The notes under the pieces were generated by a model that was given only the letters and a program-made list of their open reading frames with translations, did not search any database and was not told the DNA's origin. Of a stretch of DNA of 64,000 bases, positions 34,110-42,234 are shown piece by piece (positions within the stretch are counted from its first letter, which is position 1; each line of letters opens with the position of its first letter). Origin of the DNA: Micromonospora echinofusca. Its GTDB lineage: Bacteria > Actinomycetota > Actinomycetes > Mycobacteriales > Micromonosporaceae. Both the position numbers and the translations under genes were made by a program. The stretch is from assembly GCF_900091445.1 (NCBI RefSeq), contig NZ_LT607733.1, forward strand, positions 5,607,001-5,671,000, written 5' to 3'.

Positions 34110-34836
34110 CGCCTTCGTCACGGCGTATGACCGCTTCTGGGCGCCGTACCCGCAGCGGATGGGTGACGCGTGGCTGCGCCTGCACGGGCACGTGGCACCA
34201 GGAGCCGAGCGGAGCGTGCTCGACGTCGGCTGCGGCACCGGCATCGTGGCCGCCCGGTTCGCCTCCGTCGGCTACCGGGTCGTCGGGGTCGACGTCTCCG
34301 AGGCGATGATCGCCCGCGCCCGCGTACGGCTGGCCGGCACCGACGCGGTGCTGATCGCCGCGGACGCCGCGGACTTCGAGGTGCCGGTCCCCTGCGCGTT
34401 CGCGGTCTCCACGTACGACGTCCTCAACCACGTCGGCGGGATCGACCGGGTCCGCGCCTACCTGCGCTGCGTGCATGGGGCGGTCGCGCCGGGCGGCTGG
34501 TTCGGCTTCGACATGTCCACGGTCAAGGGCCTCCTCGCCGAGGTGCCGCCCGTCGCCCGGCAGGACGGGACCGTCTCGGTCGAGGTCGCGCGGGGCCCGC
34601 TCGACGGCGACCGCCGCCCGCTGCACGTCACCGGTGAGCTACGCACCGACGACGGCCACGCGACCCCCTTCTCCACGACGATCACCAACACCGCCCATCC
34701 GGTCGCCGACGTGCTCTCCGCCCTGGCGGACGCCGGCTGGGTGACGAGTCACGTCGCGGCCGTCGACGACCTGCTCACCCCGGTACCGGACCCGGAGGCA
34801 CTGCCCCGGGTCGCCGTGCTCGCCCGACGCCCCTGA
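34093..34836 (+). CDS. Class I SAM-dependent methyltransferase
   Basis: A 247-aa methyltransferase with a Rossmann core: motif I LDVGCGTGIVAARF (~42-55), VVGVDVSEAMIARARVRL (~60-77), the acidic VSTYDVLNHVGG (~100) and WFGFDMSTVKGL post-motif (~138). It is related to bacterial small-molecule methyltransferases; the acceptor is unknown. It overlaps the MFS gene by 17 nt and is the last gene of the operon. A perfect palindrome (34849-34864) follows. Confidence 0.88.
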   Translation: MAEYVDAFVTAYDRFWAPYPQRMGDAWLRLHGHVAPGAERSVLDVGCGTGIVAARFASVGYRVVGVDVSEAMIARARVRLAGTDAVLIAADAADFEVPVPCAFAVSTYDVLNHVGGIDRVRAYLRCVHGAVAPGGWFGFDMSTVKGLLAEVPPVARQDGTVSVEVARGPLDGDRRPLHVTGELRTDDGHATPFSTTITNTAHPVADVLSALADAGWVTSHVAAVDDLLTPVPDPEALPRVAVLARRP

Positions 34837-34848
34837 CGGCGGGCCGAT

Positions 34849-34864
34849 CCGGCTGATCAGCCGG
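34849..34864. terminator. Palindrome at the convergent gene end
   Basis: CCGGCTGATCAGCCGG is a perfect 16-bp palindrome that includes the stop codon of the opposite EamA gene. It may act as a compact transcription stop between the methyltransferase and EamA genes; there is no U-tract. Confidence 0.35.
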
Positions 34865-35819
34865 GCGGCGGGCCCGCGTCGGCGGGGACGGTGGTGGCGA
34901 CCGGGCGGACGCGACGGGCCGCCCGGGCACCGCCGAGCACCACCACCGCGACGCCGGCCAGCAGCAGCGCCAGCCCGGCCAGGGCGGTCACCCCGGGCAG
35001 CTGCCCCAGCCAGGCCCAGCCGATCAGGGCCGCGCCCGGGGCCTCCAGCAGGGCCAGCACGCTGACCGTGGTCGCCGAGACCCGCTTCAGCGCGTAGTTG
35101 AACATCGAGTGCCCGAGCAGTTGGGCGCCGGCCACCAGGGCCAGCACGACGAGCCAGGTGCCGGTGTCGAAGCCGGTGAGCGGCACCCGGCCGACCAGGC
35201 AGACCACGAGCAGCACCAGCGCGCACACCCCGTAGCAGATGGTGGTGTAGGTGGTCGTGCTGATCGTCGTACGGGCCCGCTCGCCCAGCGCGGTGTAGAC
35301 CGCCGCGAAGAGACCCCCGGCCACCGCGAGCAGGTCGCCGGCGACGGCCCGACCGGAGACGGCGAAGTCGGCGCCGGTCGCCACGGCCGCCCCCGCGACC
35401 GCCACCCCGATGCCGAGCCAGACGACGCCCGGCAGCCGACGCCCCTGGGCCCGGGCGATCAGCCCCTGCCAGACCGGCTGGGTGGCGCACAGCGCGGTCG
35501 CCGCGGCGACCGAGGTGAGCTTCGTGCTGGGCATCCAGGTGGCGAAGTGCGCGGCGAGCGCGACCCCCGACAGTACGCAGTAGACGCCCTCGCGCCGGCC
35601 GGCGCCGACCGTCAGCGACCGGAACTCGGCACGCCGCCGGGCCGCCGAGAACGGGCCGAGCGCGGCCACCGAGAGCAGGTTGCGCCAGAACGCGACGGCT
35701 AGCGCTGGCGCCGCCGCGAAGGCCACCAGCGGCGCGGACGACGAGACGGCGACGACGGCCAGCACGACCGCCCCGGTGGTCACCGGGTCGAACGGGGGGC
35801 GGTGCGCTGCGGGGGACAC
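34857..35819 (-). CDS. EamA-family (DMT superfamily) transporter
   Basis: A 320-aa protein with ten hydrophobic helices in two EamA repeats. The first repeat has AFWRNLLSVAALGP (~45) and SGVALAAHFATWMPSTKLTS (~83); the second has GYTxxLGERAR-like YTALGERARTT (~180). Family members export amino acids or metabolites. GTG 35819 is chosen over the TTG at 35828 because GAGGA sits 8-9 nt upstream. It is convergent with the peptide operon and could be unrelated. Confidence 0.85.
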   Translation of the reverse strand: MSPAAHRPPFDPVTTGAVVLAVVAVSSSAPLVAFAAAPALAVAFWRNLLSVAALGPFSAARRRAEFRSLTVGAGRREGVYCVLSGVALAAHFATWMPSTKLTSVAAATALCATQPVWQGLIARAQGRRLPGVVWLGIGVAVAGAAVATGADFAVSGRAVAGDLLAVAGGLFAAVYTALGERARTTISTTTYTTICYGVCALVLLVVCLVGRVPLTGFDTGTWLVVLALVAGAQLLGHSMFNYALKRVSATTVSVLALLEAPGAALIGWAWLGQLPGVTALAGLALLLAGVAVVVLGGARAARRVRPVATTVPADAGPPPG

Positions 35820-35925
35820 GAGGTGCAATCCTCACACGCCACGGGCCACCACGTACCGTCAGCACTCCGTTACGATCATGCCTGTCCGCGCCGGCGATTC
35901 CCCTACCGCCCGGAGGCGCTCCCCC

Positions 35926-36693
35926 ATGCCCACGTACCAGGCGGTCCTGTTCGACTTCTTCGGCACGCTGACCTGTTCCGTCCAGCGGGGCGCGGCCCAC
36001 CGGTCGACCGCCGAGCTGCTCGGCTGCGCACCGCACACGCTCGTCGACGTGCTCGACCGCACCTACTACGAACGGGCCTGCGGGCGGCTGGGCGACGCCG
36101 AGGCGACCCTGCGCTGGGTCTGCCAGCAGGCCGGCGTGCACCCGTCCGAGGACGCGATCCGCTCGGCGGTCGCCTCCCACCACCGGGCCGTACGCGCCGA
36201 CACCCGGCTGCGGGACGAGGCGGTGCCGACGCTGACCGCGCTGCGCGGGCTCGGCCTGCGTACGGGGGTGATCAGCGACTGCACGCACGAGCTGCCGGCG
36301 TTCCTGCCGCAGTTGCCGATCGCCCCGCTGCTCGACGTGCGGGTCTTCTCCGTGCAGGTGGGGCGCTGCAAGCCCGACCCGGCGCTCTACCAGGCGGCGT
36401 GCCGGCGGCTCGACCTGGCGCCGGCGGACTGCCTCTACGTCGGCGACGGCGGCAGTCAGGAGCTGACCGGGGCGGAGCGGGCCGGGATGACCGCCGTACG
36501 GCTGGCGGCCCCGGACCTGGCCGGCCACATGGTGTTCAACGCCGACGCCGCCTGGAGCGGGCCGGCGCTGCGCTCCCTCGACGAGGTGGTCCACCTCGTC
36601 GAGCGGGTGCCCGAACGGGCGGACGTGCTCCCCCCGGCGGACGTCCCCGTGCCGGCGGGCGCAGGCGTGCCGGCGGGCTGCTCCCCGGTGTGA
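35926..36693 (+). CDS. HAD-family hydrolase
   Basis: A 255-aa phosphatase-like protein. Motif I is VLFDFFGTLT (nucleophile Asp at 10), motif II Ser lies in GVISDCTHEL (~107), motif III Lys in GRCKPDPALY (~145), and motif IV is LYVGDGGSQEL (~170). A helical cap lies between motifs I and II. The second catalytic Asp (DxD) is replaced by Phe-Gly (DFFGT), common in haloacid dehalogenase/phosphatase subfamily IA members. GGAGG lies 9 nt before ATG 35926. The substrate is unknown. The Pro/Ala-rich C terminus after ~235 is probably disordered. Confidence 0.85.
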   Translation: MPTYQAVLFDFFGTLTCSVQRGAAHRSTAELLGCAPHTLVDVLDRTYYERACGRLGDAEATLRWVCQQAGVHPSEDAIRSAVASHHRAVRADTRLRDEAVPTLTALRGLGLRTGVISDCTHELPAFLPQLPIAPLLDVRVFSVQVGRCKPDPALYQAACRRLDLAPADCLYVGDGGSQELTGAERAGMTAVRLAAPDLAGHMVFNADAAWSGPALRSLDEVVHLVERVPERADVLPPADVPVPAGAGVPAGCSPV

Positions 36694-36777
36694 GCCCGGG
36701 GCTCCCCGGTCACCCGCGCCGCCGGCGTGTCCGGCGGCGGGCGGGCGGGTGGGCGGCGCGGCCGTCGGACGGGCGCC

Positions 36778-37287
36778 TCAGCGGCGGCGGACCCGGTGCA
36801 AACGGAACGGCTTGCGGACCGTCCGCACCGCCGGCGTCTCCCGGGGCACCTCGGCCAGCGAGTCCGTGGGCAACCCGGTGCCGGCGACGGGCTCGCCGGC
36901 CGGGGCCAGCCGGTTCACCGCGCAGCCGTCGGCCGCCCAGCGCTCCACCAGCTCGGCGGCGGGCCCGGGCGCGTTCAGCCGCTTCGCGGCCACGAGGGGC
37001 GCGACGGTCTCCCAGTGCTCGGTGCCGGGCGTCACGCGGCTCACCCGGGCCGGCCAGGTGACGATGCGCCCGCCGTGGTCACCGCGCAGGGTGACCTGCG
37101 CCTCGGTCGCGTCGGCCAGCCCCGGGGCGGACTGCTCCCCCGGGCCGCTGACCACGAAGAGCGCCCCCTCCAGGGGCAGGCACCACAGCGCCAGCGCCGG
37201 CCCGCCGGCCACGCTCACCCAGGCCACGGCGGCCTTCTTCACAGCCTCGTCGACCAGCGGCGTGCTGGCCCGCTCCGCGTCGGTCAC
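36778..37287 (-). CDS. Hypothetical protein
   Basis: A 169-aa soluble protein with two small hydrophobic beta segments (AVAWVSVAGGPALALWCLP and GALFVVSGPGEQS) and an Arg-rich end (RKPFRLHRVRRR). I recognise no domain. GTG 37287 is fixed by GGGAGGA 8 nt upstream. Four perfect 18-bp repeats lie 45 bp upstream. Good codon bias supports a real gene; function unknown. Confidence 0.72.
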   Translation of the reverse strand: MTDAERASTPLVDEAVKKAAVAWVSVAGGPALALWCLPLEGALFVVSGPGEQSAPGLADATEAQVTLRGDHGGRIVTWPARVSRVTPGTEHWETVAPLVAAKRLNAPGPAAELVERWAADGCAVNRLAPAGEPVAGTGLPTDSLAEVPRETPAVRTVRKPFRLHRVRRR

Positions 37288-37331
37288 CCCGGCATCCTCC
37301 CGCATCCGCCCCCGTCCCGTCAGCGCCACCC

Positions 37332-37403
37332 GGGGTCCGCCGAGGGGCCGGGGTCCGCCGAGGGGCCGGGGTCCGCCGAGGGGCCGGGGTCCGCCGAGGG
37401 GCC
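37332..37403. repeat. Four perfect 18-bp tandem repeats
   Basis: GGGGTCCGCCGAGGGGCC is repeated four times head to tail with no mismatch, between the PhzF gene end and the start of the hypothetical gene at 37287. Read on the minus strand it would give repeated GPSADP, but it lies outside both genes. Confidence 0.9.
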
Positions 37404-37486
37404 GGCCGCGCCGACGTCCGTCGACGTCGACCGGGTCCGGCCACGCGCCCGGAGGCGCGGTGGCTCGGAGACGCGGACCGGCCCGG

Positions 37487-38356
37487 TCAGCCGACGAACG
37501 GCGGGACCATGATCTCGCCCCGGGCGACCGGCATGACGTGGCCGGCCACGGTGGCGCCCACCGCCTGGCCCTCGGCGGCGGTCACCGTGCAGGCCAGCTC
37601 GGACGGCCGATTGATCTCGATGCCCTGGTGGACGGTGTACTCCGCGCGCCCGTCGGCCGGCAGCAGGCCGCTGGCGACCAGCCACACCCCGAGGCCGAGG
37701 GCGGCCGAGCCGGTGGCCGGATCCTCCGGCACGCCCAGCCCCGGGACGAAGACCCGGGCGTGGGCGGTTTGCGCGGCGGCGTCCCAGGAGAAGACGCTGA
37801 CGTGCTCCACTCCGTACCGCTGTGCCGCCGCCGCGTTGACCCGGGCGCGGGCCACCGCGTCCGGGCGGACCGGAAGGTAGGGGAACTCCAGCCCGCACCC
37901 GGCCACCCGCGGCGCCGGACCGACGTGGTCGTCGGCGCTCAGGCCGGCCATCTCGAGCAGCGGCTCCGGGTCCAGCTCGGGGCCGAGGGTGGGTACGCCG
38001 CCGGTGAGCGTGGCCCCGGTCGCGGTCACCTCGATCGGCAGCACGCCCGCGCCGCACTCCTGAGTGACCTGCCCCACACCGAACATGCCCCGACGGCTCG
38101 CGGTCACCGCCGCGCCGACGCTGGGATGCCCGGCGAACGGCAGTTCCTCGACCGGGGTGAAGATCCGGGCGCGGTAGGTGGCGCCGACCTGGGTGGGCGG
38201 GAGCACGAACACCGTCTCGGAGAGGTTGAACTCACACGCGAGCGCCTGCATCTGCTCGGTGGCCAGCGCTTCGGCGCCGAACACGACGGCCAGCGGGTTG
38301 CCGGCGAACGGGCGGTCCGTGAAGACGTCCACGATCTCGTAGGCCAAGGTCGACAT
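37487..38356 (-). CDS. PhzF-family isomerase-like protein
   Basis: A 289-aa protein with two diaminopimelate epimerase-like halves. The first has FTDRPFAGNPLAVVF (~12-26) and FNLSETVFVLPP with the family Glu (~45); RIFTPVEELPFAGHPSVGAA (~68-87) is a PhzF hallmark. The second half has PEDPATGSAALGLGVWL. PhzF proper isomerises DHHA in phenazine synthesis, but single homologues in core genomes act on unknown metabolites. No phenazine genes are nearby. Start ATG 38356. It is divergent from the CBS gene. Confidence 0.85.
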   Translation of the reverse strand: MSTLAYEIVDVFTDRPFAGNPLAVVFGAEALATEQMQALACEFNLSETVFVLPPTQVGATYRARIFTPVEELPFAGHPSVGAAVTASRRGMFGVGQVTQECGAGVLPIEVTATGATLTGGVPTLGPELDPEPLLEMAGLSADDHVGPAPRVAGCGLEFPYLPVRPDAVARARVNAAAAQRYGVEHVSVFSWDAAAQTAHARVFVPGLGVPEDPATGSAALGLGVWLVASGLLPADGRAEYTVHQGIEINRPSELACTVTAAEGQAVGATVAGHVMPVARGEIMVPPFVG

Positions 38357-38389
38357 GTTGATAAACACTAGGCGCTTAGGCTGGTGCCC

Positions 38390-39676
38390 GTGAGCACGCC
38401 GACCCGGATCTACATCGCCCGGCTCGCCGGGGTCGCCGTCTTCGACCCCAACGGCGACCAGGTGGGCCGGGTCCGCGACGCGGTGGCCCGGCTCCGGCCG
38501 ACGCAGCGTCCGCCGGAGGTGGTCGGCCTGGTCGCCGAGATGCCGATGCGCCGGCGCATCTTCCTGTCCATCAACCGGATCACCTCCATCGACGCCGACG
38601 CGGTCGTGCTCGGCAGCGGCACGCTCAACCTGCGGCGCTTCGAGAAGCGCCCGAACGAGTTGCTCGTGCTCCAGGAGCTGCTGGACCGTCGGGTGCAGCT
38701 CGACCCCGGCGGGCAGGCGGGTTCCGTGGTCGACGTGGCGATGGAGTGCAGCCGGGGCGGCGAGTGGTCGCTGGCCCGGGTCGCCGTACGCGAGCACACC
38801 GGCCGGCTGACCCGCCGGGGCCACCTGCACCAGGTCGAATGGGAGCGGGTACGCGGGCTCAGCGGCATCGCCGACAGCCGGGGCACGGCCAACCTGCTCT
38901 CGGTGCTGGAGGACATGCGCCCCGCCGACCTCGCCAACGCCCTCCAGGACCTCCCCGACGCCCGGCGCAACGAGGTCGCCGCCGCGCTGGACGACGAGCG
39001 CCTGGCCGACGTGCTCAGCGAGCTGCCGGAGCACGACCAGGTGGAGATCCTGGCCGCGCTGGACCGGGAGCGGGCCGCCGACGTGCTGGAGGAGATGGAC
39101 CCGGACGACGCCGCCGACCTGCTCAGCGAGCTGCCCCCGCCCGAGCAGGACGTGCTGCTCGACCTGATGCAGCCCGACGAGGCCGACCCCGTACGTCAGC
39201 TGCTCAAGTACACGCCGGGCACCGCGGGCAGCGTGATGACCTCCGAGCCGGTCATCCTGCCGCCGGACGCCACCGTCGCCGAGGCCCTGGCCCGGATCCG
39301 GGAACCGCAGCTCTCGCCCGCGATCGCCGCGCAGGTGTTCGTGTCCCGGGCGCCGATGACCACGCCGACCGGCCGCTACCTCGGCATGGTGCACTTCCAG
39401 CGGCTGCTGCGCGAGCCGCCGGCCGACCTGCTCGGCGGCATCGTGGTCAACGACATCGACCCGCTGCGGCCGACCACCCCGCTGCCGGAGATCACCCGCC
39501 GGATGGCCACGTACGACCTGGTCGCCATGCCCGTGATCGACCGCAACAACCGGCTGGTCGGCGCGGTCACCGTCGACGACGTGCTGGACCACCTCCTGCC
39601 CCGCGACTGGCGGGACCGGGACGCCGCCGGGCGCCCGGTCCCCGCCGAGCCGACGCTGGACGGCGCGAATGGCTGA
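38390..39676 (+). CDS. MgtE_N/CBS-domain protein
   Basis: A 428-aa protein. The N-terminal ~150 residues have a PRC-barrel-like start (IYIARLAGVAVFDPNGDQVG). An MgtE N-terminal helical repeat domain follows (~165-275: LPDARRNEVAAAL, LSELPEHDQVEIL, LSELPPPEQ), then two CBS domains (~285-405), with SVMTSEPVILPPDATVAEAL. No membrane domain is present, so it is a cytosolic relative of the MgtE regulatory region. GTG 38390 lies 7 nt after TAGGCT (38377-38382). Rv1232c of M. tuberculosis has the same neighbours. Confidence 0.85.
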   Translation: MSTPTRIYIARLAGVAVFDPNGDQVGRVRDAVARLRPTQRPPEVVGLVAEMPMRRRIFLSINRITSIDADAVVLGSGTLNLRRFEKRPNELLVLQELLDRRVQLDPGGQAGSVVDVAMECSRGGEWSLARVAVREHTGRLTRRGHLHQVEWERVRGLSGIADSRGTANLLSVLEDMRPADLANALQDLPDARRNEVAAALDDERLADVLSELPEHDQVEILAALDRERAADVLEEMDPDDAADLLSELPPPEQDVLLDLMQPDEADPVRQLLKYTPGTAGSVMTSEPVILPPDATVAEALARIREPQLSPAIAAQVFVSRAPMTTPTGRYLGMVHFQRLLREPPADLLGGIVVNDIDPLRPTTPLPEITRRMATYDLVAMPVIDRNNRLVGAVTVDDVLDHLLPRDWRDRDAAGRPVPAEPTLDGANG

Positions 39677-40289
39677 GCAGCGACGGCCGCCGCGGCTCGA
39701 CCAGCCGCGCGAGCCCCGGGGCGTCAAGCTGCCCCGGTTCGACCCGGAGGCCTTCGGCCGCTGGTCCGAGGGGATCGCCCGGGGGATGGGCACCGCGAAC
39801 TTCATCGTCTACATGACGATCGTGATCGCGCTGTGGTTCGTCTGGAACACCCTGGCCCCGGCGGACCTGCGCTTCGACCCGTACACCTTCACGTTCCTGA
39901 CCCTGGTGCTGTCCCTTCAGGCCAGCTACGCGGCCCCGCTGATCCTGCTGGCGCAGAACCGGCAGGCCGACCGGGACCGGGTCTCGCTGGAGGAGGACCG
40001 CCGGCGGGCGACCATGCAGAAGGCCGACACGGAGTACCTGACCCGGGAGATCGCCGCGCTGCGCAACGCGATGGGCGAGGTGGCGACCCGGGACTTCCTC
40101 CGTTCGGAGCTGGCCAGGCTCGCCGAGGAGCTGGACGAGGCGGGCCGCCGCCGGCAGCGGCTGGAGCGCCGGCAGCAGGAGAAGATCCCGCCCCACGGCG
40201 ACGGGCTGGAGGAGCCCCGCGACGACCTGGACGACGACCGGGTCCGGGACGGCCAGCCGGAGGCCCGCAGCCGGGAGCCCGAGGGCTGA
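39669..40289 (+). CDS. DUF1003 membrane protein
   Basis: A 206-aa protein with two helices (~45-62, FIVYMTIVIALWFVWNTL, and ~75-95, FLTLVLSLQASYAAPLILL), followed by the family motif QNRQADRDRVSLEED and a charged coiled-coil tail (~110-165). It is the usual partner of the CBS/MgtE_N gene, whose stop it overlaps by 8 nt (ATGGCTGA), so the two are translationally coupled. Role unknown; a link to Mg2+ handling is inferred only from the neighbour. Confidence 0.85.
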   Translation: MAEQRRPPRLDQPREPRGVKLPRFDPEAFGRWSEGIARGMGTANFIVYMTIVIALWFVWNTLAPADLRFDPYTFTFLTLVLSLQASYAAPLILLAQNRQADRDRVSLEEDRRRATMQKADTEYLTREIAALRNAMGEVATRDFLRSELARLAEELDEAGRRRQRLERRQQEKIPPHGDGLEEPRDDLDDDRVRDGQPEARSREPEG

Positions 40290-40487
40290 GCCCGGGTGGG
40301 GCCGCGCGAGCGGCGCGGCCGACGACGCCGGGCGGAACCGGGCGGGCGTGCCCCGGCGGCGGGCGAGGCCCACTCGATCGTCCCGTTTCGCCCGGTACGG
40401 CGCCCGGCCCAGCCGTCGCCATCGATTCGCTCACACCGGCCCCCGCTGGCGGCGGTGGGGCAGAGCCGCCGACGTAGCATTGCGGGC

Positions 40488-41636
40488 ATGTCAGCTCCCG
40501 TCAGCACCGTCTCCGACGCGATCCAGGCCGCGCTGGCCACCGTCAACGACCCGGAGATCCGCCGGCCCATCACCGAACTCGGCATGGTCCGCTCCGCCGA
40601 GGTCGGCGACGACGGCGTCGTACGGGTCGAGCTGCTGCTCACCGTCGCCGGCTGCCCGCTGAAGGACAAGCTGCGCTCCGACATCACGGCCGCCGTCGGC
40701 GCGGTGCCCGGCGTGACCGGCGTGACGATCGAGTTCGGCGTGATGAGCCCCGAGCAGCGCCAGGAGCTCCAGGCGAAGCTGCGCGGCGGCGGTGCCTCCC
40801 AGGAACCGGTCATCCCGTTCGCCCAGCCGGGCTCCCGCACCCGCGTGTACGCGGTGGCCAGCGGCAAGGGCGGCGTCGGCAAGTCCAGCGTCACGGTCAA
40901 CCTGGCCGCCGCGCTGGCCGCCCGCGGGCTCTCCGTCGGCGTGGTCGACGCGGACATCTACGGCCACTCGGTGCCCCGGATGCTCGGCGCCGACGGGCGC
41001 CCCACCCGCGTCGAGGACATGATCATGCCGCCGCAGTCGCACGGCGTGAAGGTCATCTCGATCGGCATGTTCACCGCCGGCAACGCCGCCGTGGTGTGGC
41101 GCGGCCCGATGCTGCACCGGGCGTTGCAGCAGTTCCTCGCCGACGTCTACTGGGGCGAGCTGGACGTGCTCCTGCTCGACCTGCCCCCGGGCACCGGCGA
41201 CGTGGCCATCTCCCTGGCCCAGCTGCTGCCCAACTCCGAGATCCTGATCGTCACCACCCCGCAGGCCGCCGCCGCCGAGGTGGCGGAGCGGGCCGGCGCG
41301 ATCGCGTTGCAGACCCACCAGCGCGTGGTCGGCGTCATCGAGAACATGTCCTGGCTGGAGCTGCCGGACGGCTCCCGGATGGAGGTCTTCGGCGCGGGCG
41401 GCGGTCAGGCGGTCGCCGAGTCGCTGACGAAGACCATCGGCGCGCAGGTGCCGCTGCTCGGGCAGGTGCCGCTCGACACCCGGGTCCGCGAGGCCGGCGA
41501 CGTGGGCACCCCGATCGTGCTGGCCGAGCCGGAGTCGCCGGCCGCGAAGGCGCTGGGCCAGGTCGCCGACCGGCTCGCCGTACGGCGGGAGTCGCTGCTC
41601 GGCAAGCCGCTGGGCCTCAAGCCGGCCGGCCGCTGA
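40488..41636 (+). CDS. mrp: Mrp/ApbC Fe-S cluster carrier ATPase
   Basis: A 382-aa P-loop protein. The N-terminal MIP18-like domain (~1-90: TVNDPEIRRPITELGMV) is followed by the deviant Walker A GKGGVGKSSVTVNLA (~124-138), switch I DADIYGHSVPRMLG and Walker B DVLLLDLPPGTGD (~227-239). The C-terminal CxxC of many Mrp proteins is not seen; the NMSWLELPDG segment stands in its place. Fe-S carriers of this family deliver clusters to apoproteins. ATG 40488 lies 7 nt after TAGCAT (40475-40480), so leaderless. Confidence 0.9.
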   Translation: MSAPVSTVSDAIQAALATVNDPEIRRPITELGMVRSAEVGDDGVVRVELLLTVAGCPLKDKLRSDITAAVGAVPGVTGVTIEFGVMSPEQRQELQAKLRGGGASQEPVIPFAQPGSRTRVYAVASGKGGVGKSSVTVNLAAALAARGLSVGVVDADIYGHSVPRMLGADGRPTRVEDMIMPPQSHGVKVISIGMFTAGNAAVVWRGPMLHRALQQFLADVYWGELDVLLLDLPPGTGDVAISLAQLLPNSEILIVTTPQAAAAEVAERAGAIALQTHQRVVGVIENMSWLELPDGSRMEVFGAGGGQAVAESLTKTIGAQVPLLGQVPLDTRVREAGDVGTPIVLAEPESPAAKALGQVADRLAVRRESLLGKPLGLKPAGR

Positions 41637-41676
41637 CCGTGGGCCGGCCGTGGGCCGGCACCGTCGCCACCCGCGC

Positions 41677-41707
41677 GGGGCGGCGTTCCCCCGGGGAGCG
41701 CCGCCCC
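41677..41707. terminator. Hairpin between convergent mrp and tatB
   Basis: Arms 41677-41691 and 41693-41707 (15 bp, one G-T pair) form a very strong GC hairpin between the 3' ends of mrp and tatB. There is no T-run; probably a bidirectional stop. Confidence 0.5.
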
Positions 41708-41741
41708 CGTCGCCGTCTCCGGCGCGGTACGGCGGGCGGGG

Positions 41742-42161
41742 TCAGGTCGCGTCGTCGTAGCTGACCCGGGGGGCGGGGGCCGGGGCGGCACCGGTGGCGG
41801 TGGCCGGGCGGCCGCCCGCGCGCAGGTCGGCGGCGGAGGCCACGTCCTTCAGCTCGTTGTGCACGCCGGTCACGTCCGCCCGCAGGTTGTCGTAGACGCC
41901 CTGCAACGGCTTCCGGATCGCCTGCTCGTCCTCCTCGCTGAGCAGGTGCTTGCGGATGAACGCCTTCGGGTGCAGGTCCTCCAGCTGGATGTCGGTGCCC
42001 AGCTCGCGACTGAGGTCGGTGGTGGCGTTGCTGGCCATGGCGCGCAGGTTGCGCACCATGCGCAGCCCGTCGCTGATCACTGCGGGCAGCCGGTCACCGA
42101 AGATCAGCAGCGCCAGGAGCAGCAGCGCACCGATCTCCCACCAGTTCAGGTTCTCGAACAC
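41742..42161 (-). CDS. tatB: Sec-independent translocase component TatB
   Basis: A 139-aa protein: short N terminus, one helix (~5-22, NWWEIGALLLLALLIFG), a hinge DRLP and a long amphipathic helix (ISDGLRMVRNLRAMASNA), then a hydrophilic tail. This is the TatA/B fold with TatB length, in the tatB position next to htrA as in other actinobacteria. Start GTG 42161 has AAGGAGG 8 nt upstream; the ATG at 42191 has no such site. It is 73 bp downstream of htrA, presumably in one operon. Confidence 0.85.
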   Translation of the reverse strand: MFENLNWWEIGALLLLALLIFGDRLPAVISDGLRMVRNLRAMASNATTDLSRELGTDIQLEDLHPKAFIRKHLLSEEDEQAIRKPLQGVYDNLRADVTGVHNELKDVASAADLRAGGRPATATGAAPAPAPRVSYDDAT

Positions 42162-42234
42162 TGCGCGGGCCTCCTTCGGCGTCAGCAGCAAGACTACGCA
42201 CGTCGGGCGCCGCCCGGGGAGAGGTGGTGGGACC

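Noticed and set aside
30644..34836. Assignment of the operon to a known class (TOMM, lanthipeptide, pearlin, mycofactocin, lasso)
   Set aside because: The marker enzymes of these classes (YcaO, LanB/LanM, radical SAM MftC, lasso cyclase, PEARL) are absent within the operon and its flanks.
34857..35819. EamA transporter as part of the peptide operon
   Set aside because: It is on the opposite strand and converges on the operon end; the operon already has its own coupled MFS exporter.
37332..37403. CRISPR-like array
   Set aside because: The units are head-to-tail with no spacers and no cas genes are present.
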